Assembly: GCA_029261995.1 (NCBI GenBank)
Contig: JAJDAF010000010.1
Coordinates: 62,001 to 126,000 of the forward strand
Direction of reading: 5' to 3'
DNA length: 64,000 nt
Source: Candidatus Zhuqueibacterota bacterium
GTDB lineage: Bacteria > Zhuqueibacterota > Zhuqueibacteria > Oceanimicrobiales > Oceanimicrobiaceae
Shown in pieces: positions 8,494-17,014 of the stretch (positions are counted from its first letter, which is position 1; every line of letters starts with the position of its first letter). Made by a program: the position numbers and the translations under genes. The notes below the pieces were generated by a model, which did not search any database, was not told the DNA's origin, and saw only the letters and a program-made list of their open reading frames with translations.

Positions 8494-10305
8494 ATGAAAC
8501 GATTCAACAAGCATGCTATCGGACTGGCGCTTGCTTTGAGCGCGATTCTCACGGCTCCACAAATCCCTGCGCAGAGCTTCAAAACGGCCTCGCCTCTCGG
8601 GGAGCTTGAACAATCTATGGAGTCAAACCTCACCTGGAATCTCCAGAATGCACTTCTCGTGTACTATCCGGAGACCAAATTTGTCGTTAACGCCAAGGTC
8701 AAAATCAAGAAGGTTCGGCCCAAACCACGGCTGCCCAGGTTGCCCGATGCCCTCTTGAGTAAAGATCTGACCAACCTGCCGGGCCTGCCTTACTTGCCGG
8801 AGGATTTAGTCAAACCGGGACAGACCTCCAACGAAAATTCCGCTCTGCTCGAACAGGTCAGCAGCAAGGGCTATGAAATCGAGCGTATTTGGGTAAATGT
8901 TCTTGTCGATCAGAGTCTGCAACAGAGTGATTGGGCATTTATCCGCCGGTTTGTCAATTTGAGCGCCAATCTTGAGCCCGACCGCGGTGATCAGGTACGA
9001 ATCGAAGGCCTTGATTTTCCGGAGCGAGCCGAGTTCGCGCCGCCGCAATCGAACGAGCCGGAAGCTGCGGTTCAACCACCCGTGGCCATGGATACTAAGT
9101 CCGGAGAAGCGGCTTTGCCTGCATGGTTTCCCTACGCTTTTGCGGCCGGTCTTGCAGTCTTGCTGATCGCGATGTTCTTTATGGGCCTGCGGAGCGTGGT
9201 CAAGGCCTGGAAGGCCCCCTCTGTCGTGCCGTATCAAACCCAAGTTTTGGCGCCACCGGACAAAGTGGCAACTCATGACGTTGAGACCTCACAATCAAAA
9301 TCGGACGATACAGAGAAATCAGGCGATTCTGCCCCTGAATTCAAGGCAGCCGTCATCGATTCCATTGTCGGCACGCCGGCGGCGAGTGCTGCTATTTTTT
9401 GCCGCTGGATTGATGAACAGGGCGATGGCGGCTACGTAAACACTGCGATTGTTATCACCGCCATCTCAAAATCAATGCTGGATCTGGTCGAACCGCACCT
9501 CGGCCAGGAAATCTCCGAGACCGTGCAGCAAAGAATTGCAAATCTCGAACAGACGGACGTCGATCAAAATGCACCCAGGCTGTTTCGGGATTTCGATTCT
9601 GAAGTTCGCAAGCATGTTATGATGAAGAAGTATGATGCCAACGACGACTCGCTCTCCTTCTTGCACCAGATGACGGATGACCAACTGCAGCACCTTCTCA
9701 AACCTTTGAAGCATGGCGTCATCGCCATCGTGTTGGCGCAGCTTCGCACCAACCGCGCCGCCCGTCTGCTGGACAAGATGGATGGGACCCAACGCAAAAC
9801 CGTACTTGCTGCGATGGGTAACATCGACCGCATTCCGTCGGATGTCTACCAGCACATTGCCCGCCAACTCGCTGGCCGTGCAACTGAGCTTAAGTGGATG
9901 CGCTACGTGCGGGCGAATGGAGTGGATACCCTGGTCAAGGTGCTCGATTACATGGACGAAGATTCACAAAACGAAGCCCTCGATTACCTGCAAACCCAGG
10001 ATGTCACGCTCGCTCGCAAGGTCAACAAGCATTTCATGACCTTCAATCAGTTCATTGCCATGCCGCAGGACAGACTGCGAGACGTTGCTGTCGAAGTGGA
10101 CCGCGACATGCTCGCCAAATCACTGGTCAGTCTTGATGATGAGGTTGTTGAGAATATCATCAATTCCTTGCCTGAAAAGTTGGCAGAACTCGTTCGCGCA
10201 AGCTTGGATTCGAATATCCACATCTCCGATGATGAAGTCACTGCTGCGCGCCGCTCTCTCATGCGCGCCGTTCGTGGTAAGAAACCTGTAAAAGTCGTGA
10301 GTTAA
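8494..10305 (+). CDS. FliF/FliG fusion-like rotor protein
   Basis: A 603-residue protein with a signal peptide (1-27), a periplasmic part, one membrane helix (about 211-236) and a long cytoplasmic part. Residues 36-70 and 126-175 match the C-terminal part of the FliF periplasmic collar: a LEQSMESNLTWNLQNALL helix, then GYEIERIWVNVLVD and the FliF-typical ERGDQV-like motif (RGDQV at 164-168). The cytoplasmic part, about 300-600, matches the middle and C-terminal domains of FliG: GVDTLVKVLDYMDEDSQ, LARKVNKHFMTFNQF and a last segment (about 537-590) aligning with the torque-helix domain (LDDEVVENIINSL...ISDDEVTAARR). In flagella FliF (membrane ring) and FliG (switch) are separate proteins joined FliF C-terminus to FliG N-terminus; here one chain keeps that order but lacks the FliF N-terminal helix and ring domains. 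It is first in an operon ending with MotA and MotB. In-frame ATGs at 8467 and 8482 are alternative starts. Confidence 0.8.
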   Translation: MKRFNKHAIGLALALSAILTAPQIPAQSFKTASPLGELEQSMESNLTWNLQNALLVYYPETKFVVNAKVKIKKVRPKPRLPRLPDALLSKDLTNLPGLPYLPEDLVKPGQTSNENSALLEQVSSKGYEIERIWVNVLVDQSLQQSDWAFIRRFVNLSANLEPDRGDQVRIEGLDFPERAEFAPPQSNEPEAAVQPPVAMDTKSGEAALPAWFPYAFAAGLAVLLIAMFFMGLRSVVKAWKAPSVVPYQTQVLAPPDKVATHDVETSQSKSDDTEKSGDSAPEFKAAVIDSIVGTPAASAAIFCRWIDEQGDGGYVNTAIVITAISKSMLDLVEPHLGQEISETVQQRIANLEQTDVDQNAPRLFRDFDSEVRKHVMMKKYDANDDSLSFLHQMTDDQLQHLLKPLKHGVIAIVLAQLRTNRAARLLDKMDGTQRKTVLAAMGNIDRIPSDVYQHIARQLAGRATELKWMRYVRANGVDTLVKVLDYMDEDSQNEALDYLQTQDVTLARKVNKHFMTFNQFIAMPQDRLRDVAVEVDRDMLAKSLVSLDDEVVENIINSLPEKLAELVRASLDSNIHISDDEVTAARRSLMRAVRGKKPVKVVS

Positions 10306-10306
10306 C

Positions 10307-11443
10307 ATGCTAAGAATAAAAGATATGATGAGTCGATGCATAGTCGCGGCCATTCTCGCGCTCGCGTTTCAGAGCCCTGCTCTTGCGCAGATCAGTGCCT
10401 CGTCAAATGAAGCGATTCTCACTCTGATGGAAAAGATCTTCAACGAAATACCTGACGATCTTGCGGAAATTGACCCTTCCGTTCGCCGTGTCGCGGTCTA
10501 TCGTGTTAACATGGACAACGCCTACATTCCGGCGCCCCTGAAGCAGCACTTTGAGAGCAGGTTGATTGAAATCTTTCAGATGGTTGACCCGCCCAAAATT
10601 GTCTCTCTGCCGCAGCTCAGCACGTTGCGAGTCTCGTCAACTGATTCCAGTTTTTCGATCATCAATTCGACGCCCTCACCGGATGAGCTTTGGCGCGTCG
10701 GAAAGCGACTGCGCGTCGATGGATTTCTCGAGGGCAATCTCACCTACATTCCGAAGAAAGCGCTCTATTTCGATCTGCGACTCAACCGAACCGGCAGCAA
10801 CGAAGTGTTGTGGGCGAAGTCTTACAAAGCCTACGAGGACATGGATGTCCCGAAGATCAACCCGGTCAAGCAGAGCCTGAACGCGGGATTCGAGGTTTTC
10901 CAGGCACAGATCAAGTCGGGCGCGGACTCATTGCTGCATGGTGATTTTGGCGACCGTCTGGTGCAGTATTCCATCTACTATGGCATCTACCAGTTCCTTA
11001 CCCCAAACAGCCGTTTCCGGTACGAGATGCGCGGCGGTGTTTCGTTTCTTTCTGAAGGTGTCAAGTTTTTAAGCCCTGAGTTCAAGGACAACGCTTTCTA
11101 CGGCTTGAAAGCAAAGGCCAATTCAGCGTCATCGCCAATTTCGATCAATTTTAGGCTGATGCTCTATTCAACAATTTTTGAGAACAACAGCAACAACGCT
11201 GGCGACTGGCTTTCAGGCTACCTGGCGGTCACCCGCTACTTCACCCGCAAGATGTCTGACCTTACCGGAATCGGTCTGGGGTTGCGTTCAGATTTGAGTT
11301 CAAATTTTTCGGTGTCAACGGGGCTTTCCATGGTGCTCGGCAGCGAATTTGATTCACAGCCCTTGCTCTCTACCGGCGAACCCATGCGGCTTAAAGTCAG
11401 CGGACTGCATTTTGAAGTGTTGTTGTTACAGTACACATTCTGA
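10307..11443 (+). CDS. FlgO/CsgG-like outer-membrane protein of the motor operon
   Basis: A 378-residue exported protein; a signal peptide starts at one of the tandem ATGs (10307 or 10325) and ends at QSPALAQ. Residues about 35-200 form an alpha/beta domain resembling FlgO/CsgG/LpoB proteins (RRVAVYRVN..., LRVDGFLEGNLTYIPKKALYFDLRL...VLWAKSYKAY). The rest is rich in alternating aromatic strands and the chain ends in a C-terminal phenylalanine (LLLQYTF), as expected for an outer-membrane beta-barrel. FlgO is an outer-membrane flagellar accessory protein in Vibrio. One base separates it from the FliF/FliG-like gene, so it is probably the outer-membrane end of the same machine. The domain call is moderate; the exported barrel character is clearer. 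Confidence 0.65.
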   Translation: MLRIKDMMSRCIVAAILALAFQSPALAQISASSNEAILTLMEKIFNEIPDDLAEIDPSVRRVAVYRVNMDNAYIPAPLKQHFESRLIEIFQMVDPPKIVSLPQLSTLRVSSTDSSFSIINSTPSPDELWRVGKRLRVDGFLEGNLTYIPKKALYFDLRLNRTGSNEVLWAKSYKAYEDMDVPKINPVKQSLNAGFEVFQAQIKSGADSLLHGDFGDRLVQYSIYYGIYQFLTPNSRFRYEMRGGVSFLSEGVKFLSPEFKDNAFYGLKAKANSASSPISINFRLMLYSTIFENNSNNAGDWLSGYLAVTRYFTRKMSDLTGIGLGLRSDLSSNFSVSTGLSMVLGSEFDSQPLLSTGEPMRLKVSGLHFEVLLLQYTF

Positions 11444-11464
11444 TTGAGAAGAAGGTCACAAGCT

Positions 11465-12205
11465 ATGAAGCGAATAGTCAAGGGTCGTGTCCCGGCAGTG
11501 TTGATAGCAGTCGCAGCGCTGGCACTGCTTTGGGCGTGTGCCGGCAGCAACAAAAGAGCTGAATTGAGCAATCTGCCAACTGAACTTGTGGCGCCATCCG
11601 CGGACTCAGTTGGGGCTTCGGCTGGAATGTCCGAGGCAGCAGTAGCTGTGGCGAAGGCGAAAAAAGAATCCAAACTGCAGGGTCCAAAAGAACAGTCTCT
11701 GACCGTGAAGTTTCGGCAGAACGACACCGAAGTGGAAATGGTCGTCGATCCCAATTCCACCAATCTCGCGCTCGACTTGATCCGAGGTCCAAACGGTTAT
11801 CTGGAAATTTCCAGGGGAGATTCGGTTTTCTACAAACGCGGCCAGTCTCAGGAAGAAATGGACGGCAAGGCCGCGCGACCGGGAGAGCGGCTGACCAGTT
11901 TGGAGAGAACCGAAGATTCAAAGCCTGGCAAAGACAACCTGGACAACGGAGACTTGACCGACGAGATCGTGCGCGACATTAATCTGGCCCAGAAGATGTT
12001 CTATGAACGTCGGTATGAGGAAGCGCTGGAGGTGCTCAAGGCCTCGCTTGAAAAGAAGAAGACAGCGACGGCATACGCACTCGGCGGTTCAATTTACTAT
12101 GTCAACGGCGAAATCGAACAGGCGGTCAGCGCCTGGGAAAACGCGCTGCAAATCAATCCCCATCTCGAGCAAGTAAGCGAGTTGGTGAAACGTCTCAAGA
12201 AGTAG
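11465..12205 (+). CDS. TPR-containing lipoprotein of the motor operon
   Basis: About 246 residues. The N-terminus has a lipoprotein signal peptide ending in LLWAC (lipid-modified cysteine about residue 25). A middle beta-rich stretch (SLTVKFRQNDTEVEMVVDP...LEISRGDSVFYKRG) is followed by a TPR pair at the C-terminus (AQKMFYERRYEEALEVL and IYYVNGEIEQAVSAWENALQINP). The ATG at 11465 is chosen because the lipobox needs it; an upstream in-frame start at 11444 adds seven residues. It lies between the FlgO-like gene and motA with short gaps. TPR lipoproteins serve as assembly or pilot factors for outer-membrane rings, which would fit here; that role is inferred. Confidence 0.75.
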   Translation: MKRIVKGRVPAVLIAVAALALLWACAGSNKRAELSNLPTELVAPSADSVGASAGMSEAAVAVAKAKKESKLQGPKEQSLTVKFRQNDTEVEMVVDPNSTNLALDLIRGPNGYLEISRGDSVFYKRGQSQEEMDGKAARPGERLTSLERTEDSKPGKDNLDNGDLTDEIVRDINLAQKMFYERRYEEALEVLKASLEKKKTATAYALGGSIYYVNGEIEQAVSAWENALQINPHLEQVSELVKRLKK

Positions 12206-12219
12206 CTCAGGGTTCCAAG

Positions 12220-13047
12220 ATGCTCACCTTCATAGGTTTTCTGGTTGGCTGTTTTCTTGTCGGCTACGGCATTTACACTGGCAAGGCGCCAGTCGATATT
12301 TTTTTGAATTGGCAAGGTCTGGCGATCGTGGGCGGAGGTACCATCGCCTCGATCTTCGTGTCCTTTCCCGTTCGGGAAGTACTGCTGGCTTTCAAGGCAT
12401 ATTACATCATTTTCGTGCATGGCGCCCATGATTACGTGAAGGCAGTTACCAGAATGGTCAGTGCTATCCGCACCTACCAGGTGGATGGCCTTGACCGCCT
12501 CATGGCTGATTTGAAGCAAAAGTCACGGAAGGACCTCTGGATTTTGCGTGATGGTGTACAGATGATCGCAAATGGCTACTCCAGGGATGAAAGTCAGATG
12601 ATCCTTGAAGACCAGATTCGTTGGCAAATGTCGCGGGAAATGAAGCAGCATCAGCTCTTTGCCACCATGGCTAAGGTGGCGCCGGCCTTTGGCATGATCG
12701 GCACATTGATCGGTTTGATCAACATGCTCATCACACTTCAGAGCAATCCTGGCGAGGTCGGAATTGGCCTGGCTGTCGCTTTGACGACGACCTTTTATGG
12801 CCTTGTGCTGTCCAACCTCGTCTTCTCGCCGATCGCCGAAAAAATCAGGGAGCAGGCAGAAAACAACCTGCTGCTGGAAACCATGCAGCTCGAGACGCTG
12901 ATGATGATGTACGACAATCGCAACTACGTCTTCGCCCGCGACAAGCTTTCGGCCTACCTGAGTGCAAACAGCCGCCAGAAAGTCACGCAGCAGAGTTCTC
13001 GAGATATTATCACACGGAAACGAAACAATGTCAAGGAACTGGCCTGA
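12220..13047 (+). CDS. motA: MotA stator protein
   Basis: A 275-residue MotA/TolQ/ExbB-family protein of the MotA type: two N-terminal helices, a cytoplasmic region (about 55-140) with the usual pattern of charged residues, and two C-terminal helices containing APAFGMIGTLIGLINML and LVFSPIAEKI. The two functionally essential prolines of Escherichia coli MotA (173 and 222, 49 apart) correspond to P155 and P204, also 49 apart. MotA forms a pentamer around a MotB dimer and pushes on FliG. It is followed two bases later by motB and preceded by the TPR lipoprotein gene. An ExbB or ZorA identity is less likely because of the four-helix layout, the large cytoplasmic loop, and the FliG-like partner in the operon. 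Confidence 0.93.
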   Translation: MLTFIGFLVGCFLVGYGIYTGKAPVDIFLNWQGLAIVGGGTIASIFVSFPVREVLLAFKAYYIIFVHGAHDYVKAVTRMVSAIRTYQVDGLDRLMADLKQKSRKDLWILRDGVQMIANGYSRDESQMILEDQIRWQMSREMKQHQLFATMAKVAPAFGMIGTLIGLINMLITLQSNPGEVGIGLAVALTTTFYGLVLSNLVFSPIAEKIREQAENNLLLETMQLETLMMMYDNRNYVFARDKLSAYLSANSRQKVTQQSSRDIITRKRNNVKELA

Positions 13048-13049
13048 CC

Positions 13050-13682
13050 GTGGAAATCAAGCTCAACAACGAACTTCGCGGTAAGACCGACGAGACGCAT
13101 TGGCTCATGCCGTACAGCGACATGGTGACGCTGCTGCTTGCTTTTTTCGTTCTCTTCTTTGCCATCTCGCAGGTAGACCAGGTGAAGTTCGAAATGATCA
13201 TGGAGTATTTTAGCAAAACCGATACCATGCCGTTGCATGAACTCGAAAAGCGATTTCGAGAGATGGTACGAACGCATCAACTTGAAGAGAGCGTGGATGT
13301 TGAGTTGACTCCCGATGGACTGATGGTCAATTTTCAGGACAACATCTTGTTTGATTCCGGGCATGCCGAACTCAAAGCGAATTCAGGCCCAATTCTGGAC
13401 GCGCTGGCCGACATTCTGAATTCGCAGGATGTGGTCACCCGCAAGATTCAGGTTCAGGGACATACCGATTCTGTTCCTCTCTCAGAAAACGCACTCTATC
13501 CTTCAAATTGGGAATTATCAACGGCGCGTTCCAGTAGCGTGATTCGTCAACTCCTGACTGCCAACGTCGAGGCCCCTCGGTTTTTGGCGGTTGGCTTTGC
13601 CGACACACACATGAAGGAGGTCGAGACCGAGGGTCGCCGAGGTTTACCTGTGAATCGGCGCGTCAGTCTTCTGATTAAATAG
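13050..13682 (+). CDS. motB: MotB stator protein with OmpA-type peptidoglycan-binding domain
   Basis: A 210-residue protein starting at GTG two bases after motA. Residues 19-40 form the single helix, with the proton/ion-binding aspartate at D24 in PYSDMVTLLLAFFVLF. A plug-like segment follows, then an OmpA/MotB C-terminal domain (about 85-210) with NILFDSGHAELK, GHTDSVPLS and NWELSTARS motifs that bind peptidoglycan. With MotA it forms an ion-driven stator unit anchored to the wall. D24 with no compensating polar residues does not let me decide between H+ and Na+. It is the last gene of the operon; a type IX substrate gene converges 33 bases downstream. Confidence 0.93.
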   Translation: MEIKLNNELRGKTDETHWLMPYSDMVTLLLAFFVLFFAISQVDQVKFEMIMEYFSKTDTMPLHELEKRFREMVRTHQLEESVDVELTPDGLMVNFQDNILFDSGHAELKANSGPILDALADILNSQDVVTRKIQVQGHTDSVPLSENALYPSNWELSTARSSSVIRQLLTANVEAPRFLAVGFADTHMKEVETEGRRGLPVNRRVSLLIK

Positions 13683-13715
13683 TGTCGGAAGAGGTAGTTA
13701 CATTTCTTGATAAGT

Positions 13716-15867
13716 CTAGTGGATTAAAACCATTTTTTTGCGTTCGACAAGCTGCTTGTGCAGACGGAGTTCATAGACGTAGACACCGCTCGCTGCCGGC
13801 AAACCCGCGTCAGCCGTTCCATCCCAAACGACATTGTATGAGCCGGCGCCCTGCACCGTTTCTACCATTTTTTTTACAATCTGACCCCGGATATTGTAAA
13901 TAGTGAGTTGTACGAGGCCAGCATTAGAAATTTCATACGTGATGGTGGTTGCCGGGTTGAACGGATTGGGATAGTTTTGCAAAAGACCAAACGAAGACGG
14001 TTGTCTGCCTGAACGCTCCTCGACACTGACAATGGATTCATTCCGAAAATAAAGCAATTGGCCGTATTGATTGCCGATGAACAGGTCAGGCCGGCCATCG
14101 CCGTCAAAATCCGCGAAGGTTGGCGCCGCGTTGGAAAACACGTCCATGTCCGTGAAGACATCCGGAATCAATTGCCATGAGGGTCGTAGAGCGCTGCCGA
14201 CATTTTCGAAATAAACCAGCTTGCCGGCGTTGTTGCCAATAATCAAATCCTGATCGCCATCCAGGTCTAAATCAGAAAAAGTGCTCAGAAAAAGGACGTC
14301 GGTATCGAGGCCGCTAAGCCAGTCTGGGCGCTCATGCCACACGACGCCCTGCTGGCGCAAATCATTTTCAAAAAAACGATATTGAGTCTTGCCGCTGTCC
14401 GGCCCGGCAAAGAAGCGTGCCGCCACCAGCAGATCGACGTCATCATCTCTATCGAGGTCTGCGAAGCTCGGATCGAAATAGAGCGTATCCCGCTGCAAGT
14501 GCCGATTGTTAAACGGCGCAATCAGCTCATTGCTTGGCTTCCAGGTTCCCTGCAAATTCGCGTCTGAGTTTTCATAGGCCTGGAAAAAATGCATATCGGT
14601 TGTTACGGCAAAATTCGGCTGGTCGTTGTTATCTATATCCGTAATCTGGTACTTAAATCGGAGTACGATGTTGAACTGTTCTGGTGGGCTGAACCAACCG
14701 GTTTGTCGCCACAGTTCCATTCCCAACAGAGTGTCCTTTTTGTAAGACTGAAAAGTTGTGATGTCATTGAAAAAGGAGGCGAAATGCCCAACAGCCAGCA
14801 GCTCTTTTTCGAAATCGCTGTCGTGGTTCAATGCAAGCGCCGACGCAGTGAATTGAAATCTAACCGGACCGACGCGAAAGTAATTTTGCCGGTCAAAAGT
14901 CGCCGAGTCTGCCGTCAGGTACACCCGGCCTGTACGGGAACCTTCAAGGATGAGCAAGTCGCTGTGCCCATCCTGGTTGACATCAAACGGCAGGAGTTGC
15001 TGAGGGCCGGCGTCAAAATTGTGACCAAAGAGCGCCTCGATATTGCCGCCCCAGCGCAAACCGGCGGTATCGGCGATTCCTGGATACACCGCGACGCTTA
15101 TGGCGCTTTCAATTTCAAAAACCAGAAGCAGATCCAGCAGAGTATCCTCATTTGCGTGCACAAACACCGGTGACCAGGAAACGAAGCCCGGAGGATTTTG
15201 GTTGACAAACGCCACGCGACTTGAGTCCTGCTGCCAGATAGGGAGGTCTGGCGTGCCAATATTTTCAAAGAATTGTACGCCGAGTTCACCAAACCTCGCT
15301 TCTCTGCCGATGACCATGTCCAGATCGTCGTCACCGTCGATATCAGCGAAATGCGGATCGTTGCTAAACAGTGTAGATTCTGTCGTTTCAATCGTTTCAA
15401 AAATCGTAGAATCAGCAAACCAGGCACCCGCTGAATTCTTTCTCCAATACAAGAGTTGCAATTCTGGCGCGCCGGGCTCGCGAAGAGACAGCGTAATAAT
15501 ATTTGGCGCACCATCCCCATCAAGATCCGCGATGACAACCCCAGCGGAGTGAACGGGCTCCGAAATCCCGCTTAGCAAATCCGGTGCAGCAGCCCAATAC
15601 GGCGGAGCTGAAGCTGCGAGGCCACGGAATGCCACCAGGTGACTCTCCACGCCGCCACCATGCTTGCGCACGACGATGTCGGAGAAACCATCCCGGTCCA
15701 GGTCGCCCCAGGCCCAACTGGTCGCCCCATCCAAATCCAGACGGATTCAGAACCAGATTTTTTCTTTGCCAAAGCCACTCCTGCGCAAGAGCGGCTTCAA
15801 AGAAGAAAAAGAAAGGCAATATGAGAATGAGTTGTTGGAGTACCGCGATGGGGTGAAATGGTTTCAT
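13716..15867 (-). CDS. Secreted FG-GAP/VCBS-repeat protein with type IX sorting domain, apparently frameshifted
   Basis: The signal peptide (MKPFHPIAVLQQLILILPFFFFFEAALAQ) begins at an ATG at 15867 with a GAGGTGA ribosome site, and its frame continues NLVLNPSGF. The rest of the protein lies in another frame starting about 15737 (DGATSWAWGDLDRDGFSDIVV) and runs to 13716. An in-frame TGA blocks the second frame upstream, so a one-base change between about 15737 and 15755 (for example in the TTT of GGATTTGGATG) is needed to join them. The body has many FG-GAP/VCBS repeats with D-x-D-x-D-G calcium loops (DLDGDGAPNI, DFDGDGRPDLFIG) and ends with a YPNPFNPATTITYEI type IX sorting domain. Likely a surface-exposed repeat protein. 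The frameshift may be real decay or a sequencing or assembly error. Confidence 0.75.
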
Positions 15868-15944
15868 TCGACGTCACCTCACTTCCTTGTTGATATCAAA
15901 TCTCAGGCTGTGAATTTCTGTTTGTACCAGCAGGCAGGCTTAAG

Positions 15945-15973
15945 AATAAACCGATCTAGCGGCAAAGAGTCAA
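15945..15973 (-). promoter_or_regulatory. Possible sigma-70 promoter of the VCBS-repeat gene
   Basis: Minus-strand TTGACT (15973-15968) and TTTATT (15950-15945) are separated by 17 bases, about 80 bases before the start at 15867. Confidence 0.35.
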
Positions 15974-16019
15974 CCCTGCTTTATGAACCGTGGCTACCTC
16001 ATTCATTTCAAATGAATTC

Positions 16020-16048
16020 TTGAGTTTGTTCATTCCTGGCGTTATAAT
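16020..16048 (+). promoter_or_regulatory. Sigma-70-type promoter upstream of the DUF4136 lipoprotein gene
   Basis: TTGAGT at 16020-16025 and a perfect TATAAT at 16043-16048 are separated by 17 bases. The predicted leader to the gene at 16296 is about 240 bases. The 430-base gap from 15868 to 16295 holds this and the opposite promoter but nothing else I recognise. Confidence 0.45.
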
Positions 16049-16295
16049 CATCAATCAGAGTTCCGTATGCTTTTAAAGCGTGGGTCAGGCAACATGCAAG
16101 GTCGCGTCTGCAAACTGGATAAGCAATTTTGGCGATCTGTTGATCAGGCTGTCGTGGCTGCGCGAACAGTTCTCTGCGAAATGTCCAGCAATTCGCCAGA
16201 TATCGGCTAGGATGTGATTGCGTCTAGGTGGCACACCGTTTGCTCAACGCGAGTGCGTGAATATTTGAATTGCAACTGAATGCAAGGAGGAAACT

Positions 16296-16805
16296 ATGAT
16301 GAAGGCCGTAAACATCTTGCTGTGCGCATGTCTGCTTCTGGCGGGAAGTAGTTGCTCACCGATTTCGGTACGAACCGACTACGACCACGAAGTGGATTTT
16401 ACCCGCTACCAGACTTTCAAATGGATGCCGAACGCAAAGAAGGGCGGGAAAGGGGTTCCTCATAATTCACTCTTGGACAAACGAGTTCGCCGTGCGGTGG
16501 AGAATGAGTTGCAAGCAAAGGGACTGCAATTGGTCAAGAGCGGCAAAGCGGATGCGCTGCTCGCCTACCACGTCGGCGTCCAGAAACGGGTGGATGTCAG
16601 CCGGCACGGCTATGGCTACTGGCGCCGTCACACGCACGTGCATCGCTACAAGGAAGGCTCGATTCTGGTGGATGTCGTCGATCCGCAGATGAAACAACTG
16701 GTCTGGCGCGGCGCCGCTCAGGGGGTTGTCGGCCATCCAGAAGGAAATGTGGAGAATATCAACGAAGCGATTGCCAAGGTATTCGAGAAATACCCTCCGA
16801 TGTAG
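16296..16805 (+). CDS. DUF4136 lipoprotein
   Basis: A 169-residue lipoprotein with a signal peptide ending in LLAGSSC (modified Cys about 20) and a strong AAGGAGG ribosome site just upstream of the ATG. The mature part matches DUF4136: SVRTDYDHEVDFTRYQTFKW near the start, ADALLAYHVGV in the middle and the VDVVDPQMKQLVWRGAAQG segment followed by a NINEAIAKVFEKYPP end. These proteins are periplasmic lipoproteins of unknown function that are widespread in Bacteroidetes and Proteobacteria. It appears to be a single-gene unit. Confidence 0.85.
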   Translation: MMKAVNILLCACLLLAGSSCSPISVRTDYDHEVDFTRYQTFKWMPNAKKGGKGVPHNSLLDKRVRRAVENELQAKGLQLVKSGKADALLAYHVGVQKRVDVSRHGYGYWRRHTHVHRYKEGSILVDVVDPQMKQLVWRGAAQGVVGHPEGNVENINEAIAKVFEKYPPM

Positions 16806-17014
16806 CAGATCTTGCGGCTTCAGACGACTTTGCAGGTTTTTGTCCGCAAAAGCCACGACAGTGCTCTAGAATCAAGAGTAGGCCTGTGCACAACCCTTTC
16901 CTTGGCCGTCAGCGATTGACTCACGGGCAGGTTGTCTAAGGTGTCCAGCCAGCCCTTACGGTGGCAGCGGGGAGCTTCCCGAAACGCAAGTCCCAATGAT
17001 TTAGGAGAACAATA

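Noticed and set aside
12220-13682. ZorAB defence or ExbBD/TolQR identity for the MotA/MotB pair
   Set aside because: MotA has four helices with the family prolines, MotB has an OmpA domain, and a FliG-like partner is in the operon. No Zorya zorC/zorD/zorE-type genes are present.
8494-13682. Ordinary flagellar operon
   Set aside because: No hook, rod, filament, export or chemotaxis genes are nearby, and the rotor protein lacks the FliF N-terminal ring domains.
14589-15173. Plus-strand frame of 194 codons opposite the VCBS-repeat gene
   Set aside because: It is a shadow of the repeated calcium-loop coding sequence on the other strand.
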